Positions 6,063-11,286 are shown, numbered from the stretch's first letter. The stretch is DNA of 11,286 nucleotides from LGRD01 sp031415135 (GCA_031415135.1 JANORB010000066.1:1-11286); one strand, 5' to 3'. Notes: generated by a model not told the origin, from the sequence alone. Numbers and translations are program-made.

Positions 6063-6227
6063 TCAGCTCTTCTTGATCAGGCCGAACAGGAAGGTGGCGA
6101 CGGCCAGAATCGCGAACACGATGAACAGAATCTTGCCGATGCCCACGGCACTGGCGGCAATGCCACCAAAACCGAACACGGCGGCAATCAAGGCGATGAC
6201 AAAAAATACGACGGCGTAGTGCAGCAT
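6063..6227 (-). CDS. DUF1328 family small membrane protein
   Basis: A 54-residue very hydrophobic protein starting MLHYAVVFFVIALIAAVFGFGGIAASAVGIGKILF and ending LFGLIKKS, a full-length match in style to the DUF1328 (YtjA) family: two helices, about 4-23 and 29-49, with a GFGGIA turn. Role unknown; members are small inner-membrane proteins, often beside other stress genes in Proteobacteria. An AGGAG ribosome site sits 7 bases before the ATG, which decides the start. It is first in a leftward operon with DUF883, YqjE-type and YqjK-position genes. An inverted-repeat box lies 150 bases upstream. Confidence 0.9.
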   Translation of the reverse strand: MLHYAVVFFVIALIAAVFGFGGIAASAVGIGKILFIVFAILAVATFLFGLIKKS

Positions 6228-6401
6228 GGCGAAGCTCCTGGTAGGACAAAAGGTGATTTGCCCTTGATTCTTGGGCGTCGCAACTTGATTCGCTGCGATG
6301 CCTTCAGTTTGGCCGCTGGCGCCGCAAGCTTCGATAGGCGGTTTTGCCGCAGCGCTGTCGGGCGAGTGAGGGCGCGCGCGTAGGAAGCCGCCGACATGCG
6401 C
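6228..6401. other. Intergenic region upstream of the DUF1328 operon
   Basis: This 174-bp stretch between the kinase stop and the DUF1328 start holds box 6 (6379-6396), a lone half-site GTAGGA at 6241-6246 and an 8-bp direct repeat CTTGATTC at 6263-6270 and 6284-6291, spaced 21 bp (two helical turns). On the minus strand a CTATCG -10-like hexamer (6332-6337) lies 50 bp from the box centre, close to the 53-bp spacing at boxes 4 and 5. Confidence 0.45.
6379..6396 (-). promoter_or_regulatory. Inverted-repeat box 6 (candidate response-regulator operator)
   Basis: On the minus strand it reads TGTCGG-CGGCTT-CCTACG, nearly the same as box 3 in the direction of the operon it precedes. It lies 152 bases upstream of the DUF1328 start, just after the kinase stop codon. 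Activation target inferred. Confidence 0.5.
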
Positions 6402-7757
6402 TCAGGCGGCGACCGGCGCGGACTGCGGCAACAGGATGTGGATCTGCGTGCCTTGCCCCGGGGTGGAGCCGACGGACATGTTGCCGCCCTCGGCCTCGAC
6501 CCGAAAACGCATGCCCACCAGCCCATGCGTGGAGCCCGCCTGGACGCTGGTGTCGAAGCCCACGCCGTCGTCTCGAACCGTCACGTGCACCCGGCCCTCA
6601 AGAGCCGCCATGCGCACCCAGACGTTCCTGGCCCTGGCGTACTTGGAGATGTTGGTGATGGCCTCCTGCACCACCCGGTAGATCACGAGTTCGGCGCCTT
6701 CCTCCAGCGCCACCGGTGCCAGCTCGCAATGCACCGCGATGCCCGACTGGTCGGCGAACTCGCGCGCCAGGATTTCCAGCGTGGCCACCAGCCCGAGGTT
6801 GCTGAGCGCCGAAGGCCGCAGGTCTTCGATGATGCGGCGCTTCATGGCGATGCCGCTGTTGAGCGTGTCCACCAGGTGGTTGAGCCGCTCCATCGCCTCG
6901 GGGGCGGTGCCGGCCAGGCGCGAACGGATGCGCGCTGCGTCCAGCTTGGCCGACGTCAGCAGCGCGCCCAGTTCGTCGTGCAGGTCGCGCGCCAGGCGGG
7001 CACGCTCGTCCTCGCGCACGGTGTGCATGTGGCGCGTCATTTCGGTGAGCACCGCGGTGCGCTTGGCCACGACGATTTCGAGCTGGTCGCGTTCGGCCTG
7101 CAGCAGGCGCTGCTGTTCACGCTGCTGCCGGTCGAGGGCGGAACTTTGGCGCAAGTACAGCACGACGCCCAGCAGCGCGAACGCGGTGAGCAGCGCCACG
7201 CTGATCCGGGCCACCATCAACGAATGGAATATGTCGGCCCGGCCCTCGGCAAAGTTGAAGGTCTCGCGGGCCAGCAACTCCGCGCTGAGGGTTCGGATCA
7301 GGTCCATGTTGTCCTTGCCGATGTTGGTCAGCACCAGTTCCCGCGCCGCATCGCCATTGCCGGCTTGGTGCAGCCGGATGGTCTCGGCGATTTCCGACAG
7401 CTTGGTCTGGGTCAGGCCGCGCAACTTCGCCATCGTCTCTTTCGGACCCGGTTCGCTGCTGTAAAAGGGGTCCAGCGTCGTGAACGATTCGTTGATGGTT
7501 CGCAGCGCCCCGCCATAGACCGCGAGGTACTCCTGGCGGCCGGTCAACAAGAAGCCGCGTTGCCCCGACTCGGCTTCGAGCACGCCGCGCACCAGGCTCT
7601 GGATGCTGGTTCGCACCGTCGCCAGCGTGGCCAGGTTTTCAAGCTTGGCGGTGGAGCGCAGGTACGAGCCTTCGCTGATGAACACCATCGCCACGGCTGC
7701 CACGCAGGCCACCGGAAGGGCGAACGGGCTTCGCTTGACCACCGTGAGAACGTCCAT
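6402..7757 (-). CDS. Membrane sensor histidine kinase: CHASE3, HisKA_3, HATPase
   Basis: A 451-residue sensor kinase of the NarX/DegS-like (HisKA_3) class. Transmembrane helix one is at about 11-28 and helix two at about 183-203; between them lies a CHASE3 domain (VRTSIQSLVRGVLEAESGQRGFLLTG..., 48-72 onward), predicted periplasmic. A coiled linker (QREQQRLLQAERDQLEIVVAKRTAVL) leads to the dimerisation domain EDERARLARDLHDELG with phospho-acceptor His260. The HATPase has its N box at QEAITNIS (Asn369), DDGVGFD at 396-402 and HGLVGMR at 411-417. All key residues are present. The start ATG has AAGG 8 bases upstream. It is divergent from the NarL/FixJ regulator at 7812 with only 54 bp between, strongly suggesting that they form a two-component system. 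The signal is unknown; CHASE3 sensors have no defined ligand. Confidence 0.95.
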   Translation of the reverse strand: MDVLTVVKRSPFALPVACVAAVAMVFISEGSYLRSTAKLENLATLATVRTSIQSLVRGVLEAESGQRGFLLTGRQEYLAVYGGALRTINESFTTLDPFYSSEPGPKETMAKLRGLTQTKLSEIAETIRLHQAGNGDAARELVLTNIGKDNMDLIRTLSAELLARETFNFAEGRADIFHSLMVARISVALLTAFALLGVVLYLRQSSALDRQQREQQRLLQAERDQLEIVVAKRTAVLTEMTRHMHTVREDERARLARDLHDELGALLTSAKLDAARIRSRLAGTAPEAMERLNHLVDTLNSGIAMKRRIIEDLRPSALSNLGLVATLEILAREFADQSGIAVHCELAPVALEEGAELVIYRVVQEAITNISKYARARNVWVRMAALEGRVHVTVRDDGVGFDTSVQAGSTHGLVGMRFRVEAEGGNMSVGSTPGQGTQIHILLPQSAPVAA

Positions 7758-7811
7758 CTTCAGCCTTTGCGGTAAAACGTGGGATCATCCGCAGCGGAGA
7801 CGCCACACACC
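7758..7811. promoter_or_regulatory. Divergent promoter region of the kinase/regulator pair
   Basis: Only 54 bp separate the two divergent starts. It contains an imperfect dyad: TGCGG-N16-CCGCA (7768-7793) with an inner GGATCATCC. It does not match the TGTMGG box family. The promoters must overlap, so the two genes may be co-regulated or autoregulated. No clear -10 is visible. Confidence 0.35.
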
Positions 7812-8444
7812 ATGATTCGAATTGCCATCGTTGACGACCACGCCATGGTGCGGGCGGGTTTGCGCCAGTTCTTCTCGGACCAGATCGACTTCGCCGTGGT
7901 GGCCGAGGCGGCCAATGGCCGCGAGGCGCTCGACATCGTGCGCAAGGCCGAGGTCGATGTGATCGTCATGGACATTTCAATGCCGGACCAGAGCGGCGTC
8001 GATGCGCTGGCGGCCATCCGGGCCCGGGCGCCCGACCTGCCGGTGCTCATCCTGAGCGGCTTTCCGGAAGAACACTACGCCACCACCTTGCTGCGCCAGG
8101 GCGCCAGCGGCTACCTGAACAAGGACTGCGACCCGGAGGAGATCGTCAAGGCGATCCGCACCGTGTATCGCGGCCGCAAGTACATCACCGCGGGCGTGGC
8201 CGAGCGTCTGGCGGACGGGTTGAGCGGGGGCGGCGACAAGCCGCTTCACGAGCATCTGTCGGAGCGCGAGTTGCAGGTGTTCCTGCGCCTGGCCAAGGGC
8301 GAGACCATCGGGCACATGGCCGACAGCATGTCGCTCAGCGTCAAGACGGTCAGCACTTACCGCACCCGGGTGATGGAGAAGATGAAGCTCGAATCGAACA
8401 GCGACCTGACCTACTACGCGCTGAAGAACGGCTTGATTCAATAG
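7812..8444 (+). CDS. NarL/FixJ-family response regulator (REC plus LuxR-type HTH)
   Basis: A 210-residue DNA-binding response regulator. The receiver domain (1 to about 120) has the acidic pair Asp8/Asp9, phospho-acceptor Asp54 (VIVMDISMPDQSG), Ser82 at the switch position and Lys104 (GYLNKD). The C-terminal LuxR/GerE helix-turn-helix is at about 149-208 (LSERELQVFLRLAKGETIGHMADSMSLSVKTVSTYRTRVMEKM). Sequence style is close to GacA/UvrY/BvgA-type regulators. The start MIRIAIVDDH is canonical; GGAG lies 12 bases upstream, a little far. It is divergent from the kinase and convergent with the receiver-only protein. I infer that this protein may bind the TGTMGG-N6-CCKACR boxes found in four intergenic regions here. 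Confidence 0.96.
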   Translation: MIRIAIVDDHAMVRAGLRQFFSDQIDFAVVAEAANGREALDIVRKAEVDVIVMDISMPDQSGVDALAAIRARAPDLPVLILSGFPEEHYATTLLRQGASGYLNKDCDPEEIVKAIRTVYRGRKYITAGVAERLADGLSGGGDKPLHEHLSERELQVFLRLAKGETIGHMADSMSLSVKTVSTYRTRVMEKMKLESNSDLTYYALKNGLIQ

Positions 8445-8459
8445 GAGCTCCTTGCGGGC

Positions 8460-8514
8460 CGCGCCGGGCTGCCGACTCCGACGGCTCGACCGGCACCCCC
8501 GTTCACCCGGCGCG
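8460..8514. terminator. Long-loop stem-loop between convergent regulator genes
   Basis: A perfect 9-bp stem, CGCGCCGGG (8460-8468) with CCCGGCGCG (8506-8514), spans the 81-bp gap between the two convergent regulators. The 37-base loop has a small internal GCCG/CGGC stem. No T-runs are present. It may be a shared terminator. Confidence 0.4.
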
Positions 8515-8525
8515 TGCGAGCGGGG

Positions 8526-8930
8526 TCATGACAGCGGGCCATGTTCGCTGTTGCCGCCGGCGGCCAGACGCGCGCAGTACAGGATCAGCGCGTCGATGTC
8601 GTTGGACTTGTCGAACACCTTGTCGGCCCCCAGTTCGAGGCATTTGCGCCGCATGTCCTGCGTGGCATAGTTGCTCAGCACCACCAGGTTGTGCCGCTGC
8701 GGCAGGTTGGTCGCGGCCCTGAGCACACCAAGGCCCGAACCGCCCTTCAGGAAGATGTCGATGATCACCAGGTCGAACTCGTTGTTCGGGCGGGTGAGCC
8801 ACTGCACCGCCGTCGTCTCGTCTTCCGCCGTGCCGACCACCTCGACCGGCACCAGTTCTTCCAGCGTGGCGATCAGGTTCTCGCGAATGATCTGGCTGTC
8901 TTCGACGATGTAGGTCTTGATCGGTGGCAT
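8526..8930 (-). CDS. Receiver-only response regulator
   Basis: A single receiver domain of 134 residues from the ATG at 8930 (MPPIKTYIVEDSQ). Acidic residues Glu10/Asp11, phospho-acceptor Asp58 (DLVIIDIFLKGGSG), Ser86 in the switch position and Lys108 (KVFDKS) are present. It has no output domain, so it works by protein contact: a phosphate sink, a competitor or a relay for the neighbouring kinase/regulator pair (inference). The frame is open upstream to an ATG at 9032, which would add 34 residues of unremarkable sequence; neither start has a clear ribosome site. I chose 8930 because receiver domains start just there, so the N-terminus is uncertain. It is divergent from the crystallin gene, convergent with the NarL-type regulator. 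Confidence 0.88.
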   Translation of the reverse strand: MPPIKTYIVEDSQIIRENLIATLEELVPVEVVGTAEDETTAVQWLTRPNNEFDLVIIDIFLKGGSGLGVLRAATNLPQRHNLVVLSNYATQDMRRKCLELGADKVFDKSNDIDALILYCARLAAGGNSEHGPLS

Positions 8931-9080
8931 GGAGTGCAGTTCGGCGCCGGAATCCAGAGCCTGCGACTCTTGCCCGATGCGACCGTGATCCTCATGGCTG
9001 TGACGATTCGATGCGTGTGAAATGTAAGGCATGGGCGGGAATCAGTTTGGCGGACGCGCCAAGACGGCGCCATCGGTCGT

Positions 9081-9119
9081 GCGGTCGACGTGTTGTCGGA
9101 CGATTCCTACGTCGACCGC
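9081..9119. repeat. 11-bp perfect inverted repeat enclosing box 3
   Basis: GCGGTCGACGT (9081-9091) and ACGTCGACCGC (9109-9119) are exact reverse complements, with 17 bases between. Box 3 fills the centre and runs into the right arm. It could form a strong cruciform or RNA hairpin. No other box in the window has such an outer repeat. Confidence 0.8.
9094..9111 (+). promoter_or_regulatory. Inverted-repeat box 3 (candidate response-regulator operator)
   Basis: TGTCGG-ACGATT-CCTACG, near-perfect arms (two mismatches). It is 14/18 identical to box 1 and 15/18 to box 2. It lies between the receiver-only regulator and the crystallin gene and inside an outer 11-bp inverted repeat. Confidence 0.5.
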
Positions 9120-9146
9120 GAAACGTGGCAGCGCACGGCCCGGGCG

Positions 9147-9190
9147 TGTAGGAAAGGCACTACCGCAACAGGCGGTGCTGTCCGCTGTTC
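9147..9190 (+). promoter_or_regulatory. Box 4 plus conserved module upstream of the crystallin gene
   Basis: Box 4 is TGTAGG-AAAGGC-ACTACC (9147-9164), a weaker dyad. It starts a 44-bp module that is 33/44 identical, without gaps, to 10439-10482, including an identical 11-mer GTCCGCTGTTC at the end. The -10-like CACACT follows at 9209-9214. It is likely part of the crystallin gene promoter. Confidence 0.5.
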
Positions 9191-9208
9191 AAGCCCTGCG
9201 CTCGTTCC

Positions 9209-9214
9209 CACACT
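9209..9214 (+). promoter_or_regulatory. Candidate -10 of the crystallin gene promoter
   Basis: CACACT starts 19 bases after the end of the conserved module, exactly as CATACT does at 10501. Its own match to a -10 consensus is poor, and the call rests on equal spacing. Transcription would start near 9221. Confidence 0.3.
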
Positions 9215-9306
9215 GGGCTGGCCCCAGGCCCGCCGCAAGCACGCGGCGAACCGGCGTGGGCTGCATCAAGCGCGTCGACGCGCCATGACCTTTGGGAGGG
9301 TTCACG

Positions 9307-10416
9307 ATGAATGCCATGCTGAAAAGCGCCCTGGTGGTGGCCGCCGTGGCGTGGGCCACGCACGCTGCCGCACAGATCACCTTCTACGAACGCGAGGGTT
9401 TCGACGGCCGTACCTTCACCACCGACAGGCAGGTCGGCAACTTCGAGCGCTACGGGTTCAACGACCGGGCCTCGTCGGTGGTGGTGGCGCGGGGCCGGTG
9501 GGAAGTCTGTGAAGACCTTCGGTTCAGCGGCCGCTGCGCGGTGTTGCGCCGGGGCAGCTACCCGTCGCTGGCCGCGATGGGCTTGAACGACCGCGTTTCG
9601 TCGGTTCGCACGGTGAACCGGAATGCGCGTGTCGAAGACGACCGGTACGCGCCGGCACCGGTGGCCGCGCAGGTCACGTTCTACGAGCGTGAGCGCTTCG
9701 AGGGGCGCACGTTCACCACGGACAAGCAGGTCGGCAACTTCGAGCGCTATGGGTTCAACGACCGCGCGTCTTCGGTCGTCGTGGGCGGCGGCCAATGGGA
9801 GGTGTGCGACAACACCGGCTTCAGCGGACGCTGCGTGGTGTTGCGTCCAGGCCAGTATGCGTCGCTGGGCGCGATGGGCCTGAACGACCGTGTGTCGTCG
9901 GTGCGGGCGGTGAACGCGAACCTGCGCCCGGATGACCATCGATACGCGCCCGCTCCGGTGGCGGTGTACGACTCGCGCCGGCGCGGCAACGAGCGGCTGT
10001 ACGAGGCCAACGTCACCTCGGTCCGCGCGGTGCTCGGCACGCCCGAGCAGCGCTGCTGGGTCGAGCGTGAACCGGCGCCCGCGCAACGCGGTGGCGCCAA
10101 CGTTCCCGGTGCCTTGCTGGGGGCGGTGATCGGCGGCATCCTCGGCCACCAGGTCGGCGGCGGGCGCGGCCAGGACATTGCCACCGCGGGCGGCGCCGTG
10201 GCCGGAGCCGCGGTCGGCGCCAACGTTGGCCGCGATGGCGGCGGGCCGCAGGGCCAGATGCAGGATGTTCAGCGTTGCGCCAGCGCGCCCAGCCAGGCCC
10301 GCCCCGATTATTGGGACGTGACCTACAACTTCCGTGGCCAGGAGCACCGGATTCAGATAACCACGCAGCCCGGCGCCACCGTGGTGGTCAACGAGCAGGG
10401 TGAGCCACGCACATAG
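9307..10416 (+). CDS. Secreted protein: two beta/gamma-crystallin repeats and a glycine zipper
   Basis: A 369-residue exported envelope protein. Residues 1-22 are a signal peptide (MNAMLKSALVVAAVAWATHAAA). Two beta/gamma-crystallin domains follow (24-103 and 123-202), each with two Greek-key halves bearing the Ca-binding pattern N-D-X-X-S-S (NDRASS and NDRVSS), four sites in all, and a Cys pair (68/77, 167/176). The domains are 63/80 identical and the repeat unit with its RYAPAPVA linker is 99 residues. Next are a 2TM-type glycine zipper (GALLGAVIGGILGHQVGGG to GGAVAGAAVGANVGR, 268-309) and a beta-rich tail (YWDVTYNFRGQEHRIQITTQPG) with Cys250 and Cys324. The ATG at 9307 has GGGAGG 7 bases before it. 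Probably a Ca-binding, outer-membrane or periplasmic stress protein; the function is not known. Confidence 0.93.
   Translation: MNAMLKSALVVAAVAWATHAAAQITFYEREGFDGRTFTTDRQVGNFERYGFNDRASSVVVARGRWEVCEDLRFSGRCAVLRRGSYPSLAAMGLNDRVSSVRTVNRNARVEDDRYAPAPVAAQVTFYERERFEGRTFTTDKQVGNFERYGFNDRASSVVVGGGQWEVCDNTGFSGRCVVLRPGQYASLGAMGLNDRVSSVRAVNANLRPDDHRYAPAPVAVYDSRRRGNERLYEANVTSVRAVLGTPEQRCWVEREPAPAQRGGANVPGALLGAVIGGILGHQVGGGRGQDIATAGGAVAGAAVGANVGRDGGGPQGQMQDVQRCASAPSQARPDYWDVTYNFRGQEHRIQITTQPGATVVVNEQGEPRT
9376..9969 (+). repeat. 297-bp tandem duplication inside the crystallin gene
   Basis: Unit one (9376-9672) and unit two (9673-9969) each encode 99 residues: one crystallin domain of 80 residues and a linker with RYAPAPVA. 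The encoded domains are 79% identical (17 differences in 80), with long nearly identical DNA runs around the VGNFERYGFNDR segments. Confidence 0.85.
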
Positions 10417-10438
10417 AAGCGATGCGCCACGGCGGGTG

Positions 10439-10482
10439 CGTAGGACAACAACTACGGCGAATGGCGGCGCAGTCCGCTGTTC
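10439..10482 (+). promoter_or_regulatory. Box 5 plus conserved module upstream of the 47-residue gene
   Basis: Box 5 is CGTAGG-ACAACA-ACTACG (10439-10456), with arms matching in five of six positions. It begins a 44-bp segment 33/44 identical to 9147-9190, ending with the same GTCCGCTGTTC. It sits directly before the -10 at 10500-10507, so a bound activator would be centred near -65. Confidence 0.55.
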
Positions 10483-10499
10483 GCAGCCCACGGCGATTT

Positions 10500-10507
10500 A
10501 CATACTT
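10500..10507 (+). promoter_or_regulatory. Sigma-S-like -10 element
   Basis: ACATACTT agrees with the sigma-S -10 CYATACTT at seven of eight positions. It is 35 bases upstream of the ATG at 10543. The -35 region (about CTGTTC, 10477-10482) is poor, as is common for sigma-S or activator-dependent promoters. Confidence 0.45.
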
Positions 10508-10542
10508 CGTCCTCACCACCCGTTCGCTCACAGGGAGCACCC

Positions 10543-10686
10543 ATGAACTCACTCCCGTTGCTTGTCGCGGCGTTTGCCGTCTTCCCCGTCATCGGCGCGG
10601 CCACATGGGTCTGGCTGGTGATGGCCAGCGCGACCGACGACATGCGCTCGTTCGTGGAGGTCGACGGCATTCACCTAGACGACTGA
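10543..10686 (+). CDS. Small one-helix membrane protein, 47 residues
   Basis: A 47-residue protein: a single hydrophobic segment (LPLLVAAFAVFPVIGAATWVWLVMA, about 4-28), followed by an acidic tail (TDDMRSFVEVDGIHLDD). I do not recognise the family. Coding support: a GGGAG ribosome site 6 bases before the ATG, a sigma-S-like -10 and a conserved operator module just upstream, and a 45-base gap to the following exported protein, with which it may be co-transcribed. It may be a small membrane-associated stress protein or a regulator of a neighbour; that is inference only. Confidence 0.72.
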   Translation: MNSLPLLVAAFAVFPVIGAATWVWLVMASATDDMRSFVEVDGIHLDD

Positions 10687-10731
10687 ACCGACCCTCGAAC
10701 TCCCTCTTTTTGTCAACCCGGAAAGGCTCGT

Positions 10732-11283
10732 ATGACCCACGTTTTCAATCTCAAGACCTCACTCTTTGTTGCCGCCATGCTGGCGTTGCCGCTGGCGCAC
10801 GCCGCCAATATGGACAAGGCCGACTACAAGGCGGGCAAGAGCCGCATCAGTGCCGAATTCAAGGCCGGCAAGGCGGCCTGCGCATCGCTGGCCAGCAACG
10901 CCAAGGACGTCTGCGTCGAAGAAGCCAAGGCCAAGGAGAAGGTGGCGCTTGCGGAGCTGGAATATGCCTACACCGGCAAGCCCAAGGACCAGACCAAGGT
11001 GCTGACGGCCAAGGCCGAGTCCACCTACGCCGTGGCCAAGGAAAAGTGCGACGACAAGGCCGGCAACGACAAGGACGTTTGCGTCAAGGAAGCCAAGGCG
11101 ATTGAAGTGAAAGCGCTGACCGACGCCAAGATGGGCAAGCAGATCGGTGAAGTGAAGAAGGACGGTGCCGACGACAAGCGCGACGCCGACTACAAGGTGG
11201 CGGCCGAGAAGTGCGACGCCCTCGCGGGTGACGCCAAGGCCAGTTGCGTGGCATCGGCGAAGGCGAAGTTCGGCAAGAGCTGA
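10732..11283 (+). CDS. Periplasmic Ala/Lys-rich protein with three CX10C repeats
   Basis: A 183-residue protein. Residues 1-24 form a signal peptide (MTHVFNLKTSLFVAAMLALPLAHA), so it is exported. The mature part is Ala/Lys/Asp-rich and predicted helical, with three similar units each bearing a cysteine pair separated by ten residues: Cys50/Cys61, Cys106/Cys117 and Cys161/Cys172. Unit spacing is 55 to 56 residues, with the shared frame C-D-x-x-A-x-x-x-K-x-x-C-V-x-x-A-K. A plausible reading is three helical hairpins each locked by a disulfide in the periplasm. Such proteins are sometimes labelled 'cell envelope biogenesis protein TolA' from Lys/Ala richness alone; that link is weak. A ribosome site GAAAGG lies 5 bases before the ATG. 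Complete: it stops three bases before the window end. Function unknown. Confidence 0.88.
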   Translation: MTHVFNLKTSLFVAAMLALPLAHAANMDKADYKAGKSRISAEFKAGKAACASLASNAKDVCVEEAKAKEKVALAELEYAYTGKPKDQTKVLTAKAESTYAVAKEKCDDKAGNDKDVCVKEAKAIEVKALTDAKMGKQIGEVKKDGADDKRDADYKVAAEKCDALAGDAKASCVASAKAKFGKS

Positions 11284-11286
11284 ACG

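Larger units (their letters stand above)
8931..9306. other. Intergenic region between the receiver-only and crystallin genes
   Basis: 376 bp without a convincing gene (a plus-strand ORF at 9031-9288 reads as noise). It contains an 11-bp perfect inverted repeat enclosing box 3, box 4 within the duplicated promoter module (9147-9190), and a CACACT -10-like hexamer (9209-9214). It may hold promoters for both flanking genes. Confidence 0.55.

Noticed and set aside
6240..6257. Seventh box starting at GGTAGGACAAAA
   Set aside because: Only one arm matches, and it coincides with the ribosome-site region of the DUF1328 gene; kept only as a half-site.
6396..7775. Plus-strand ORF of 459 codons opposite the histidine kinase
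   Set aside because: The minus strand carries an intact kinase with all motifs; the antisense frame is Gln/His/Arg-rich noise without a ribosome site or domain.
7768..7793. TGCGG-N16-CCGCA dyad between kinase and regulator as another copy of the box family
   Set aside because: Arms and spacing differ from TGTMGG-N6-CCKACR; 5-bp arms in high-G+C DNA are easily random.
9031..9288. 85-codon plus-strand ORF in the intergenic region before the crystallin gene
   Set aside because: Arg/Pro/Ser-rich, no ribosome site, and it spans the operator boxes and predicted promoter.
9160..10491. Long minus-strand ORF of 443 codons opposite the crystallin gene
   Set aside because: A high-G+C shadow: its sequence is His/Arg/Ala/Val-rich without domains, whereas the plus strand has a signal peptide, crystallin motifs and a good ribosome site.
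1..11286. CRISPR array, insertion sequence, tRNA or rRNA
   Set aside because: No spaced direct-repeat array, no transposase with terminal repeats, and no tRNA-like or rRNA-like segment was seen on either strand.

Overview
The window is high-G+C DNA in the style of a betaproteobacterium of the order Burkholderiales (a Comamonadaceae or Sphaerotilaceae type genome). This placement rests on gene content, protein style and codon use, not on a marker gene. It looks like a chromosomal stress-defence neighbourhood. I see no transposase, integrase, tRNA, rRNA or CRISPR array.

Layout. 1-873 (-) is the N-terminal part of a KatE-type catalase that runs off the left edge. After a 333-bp divergent intergenic region comes a rightward set: a GlsB/YeaQ-type membrane protein (1207-1476), a glycine-zipper protein (1532-2056), a hemerythrin (2121-2639), a likely terminator, a small proline-rich ORF (2844-3047), a second hemerythrin (3067-3582) and a diguanylate cyclase whose TTG start overlaps the hemerythrin stop (3579-4610). 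Facing it is a leftward membrane-protein operon, 6227 to 4592: DUF1328, DUF883 (YqjD/ElaB type), YqjE/holin-type and a YqjK-position protein. Its last gene overlaps the cyclase tail to tail by 19 bp. Next come a CHASE3 sensor kinase (6402-7757, -) divergent from a NarL/FixJ response regulator (7812-8444, +), and a receiver-only regulator facing it (8526-8930, -). The right end carries three exported or membrane proteins on +: a secreted protein with two beta/gamma-crystallin repeats plus a glycine zipper (9307-10416), a 47-residue one-helix protein (10543-10686) and an alanine/lysine-rich periplasmic protein with three CX10C repeats (10732-11283).

How the parts fit. Catalase, GlsB, DUF1328, DUF883/YqjE and crystallin/zipper envelope proteins are typical general-stress and envelope-stress products. 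The hemerythrins could sense or buffer O2, NO or iron, and one is translationally coupled to c-di-GMP synthesis.

The most interesting signal is non-coding. A family of 18-bp inverted repeats (TGTMGG-N6-CCKACR) occurs six times, only in intergenic DNA: two copies between katE and glsB, one upstream of the DUF1328 operon, two upstream of the crystallin gene and one upstream of the 47-residue gene. The geometry is that of GacA/NarL-family operators, and a NarL/FixJ regulator with its kinase lies in the middle of the window. Two copies (9147 and 10439) are part of a longer 44-bp conserved module followed at identical spacing by a CAYACT -10-like hexamer, which suggests a shared promoter architecture. 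I infer that the window is a locally clustered regulon of this two-component system, possibly together with RpoS. That is testable but unproven.
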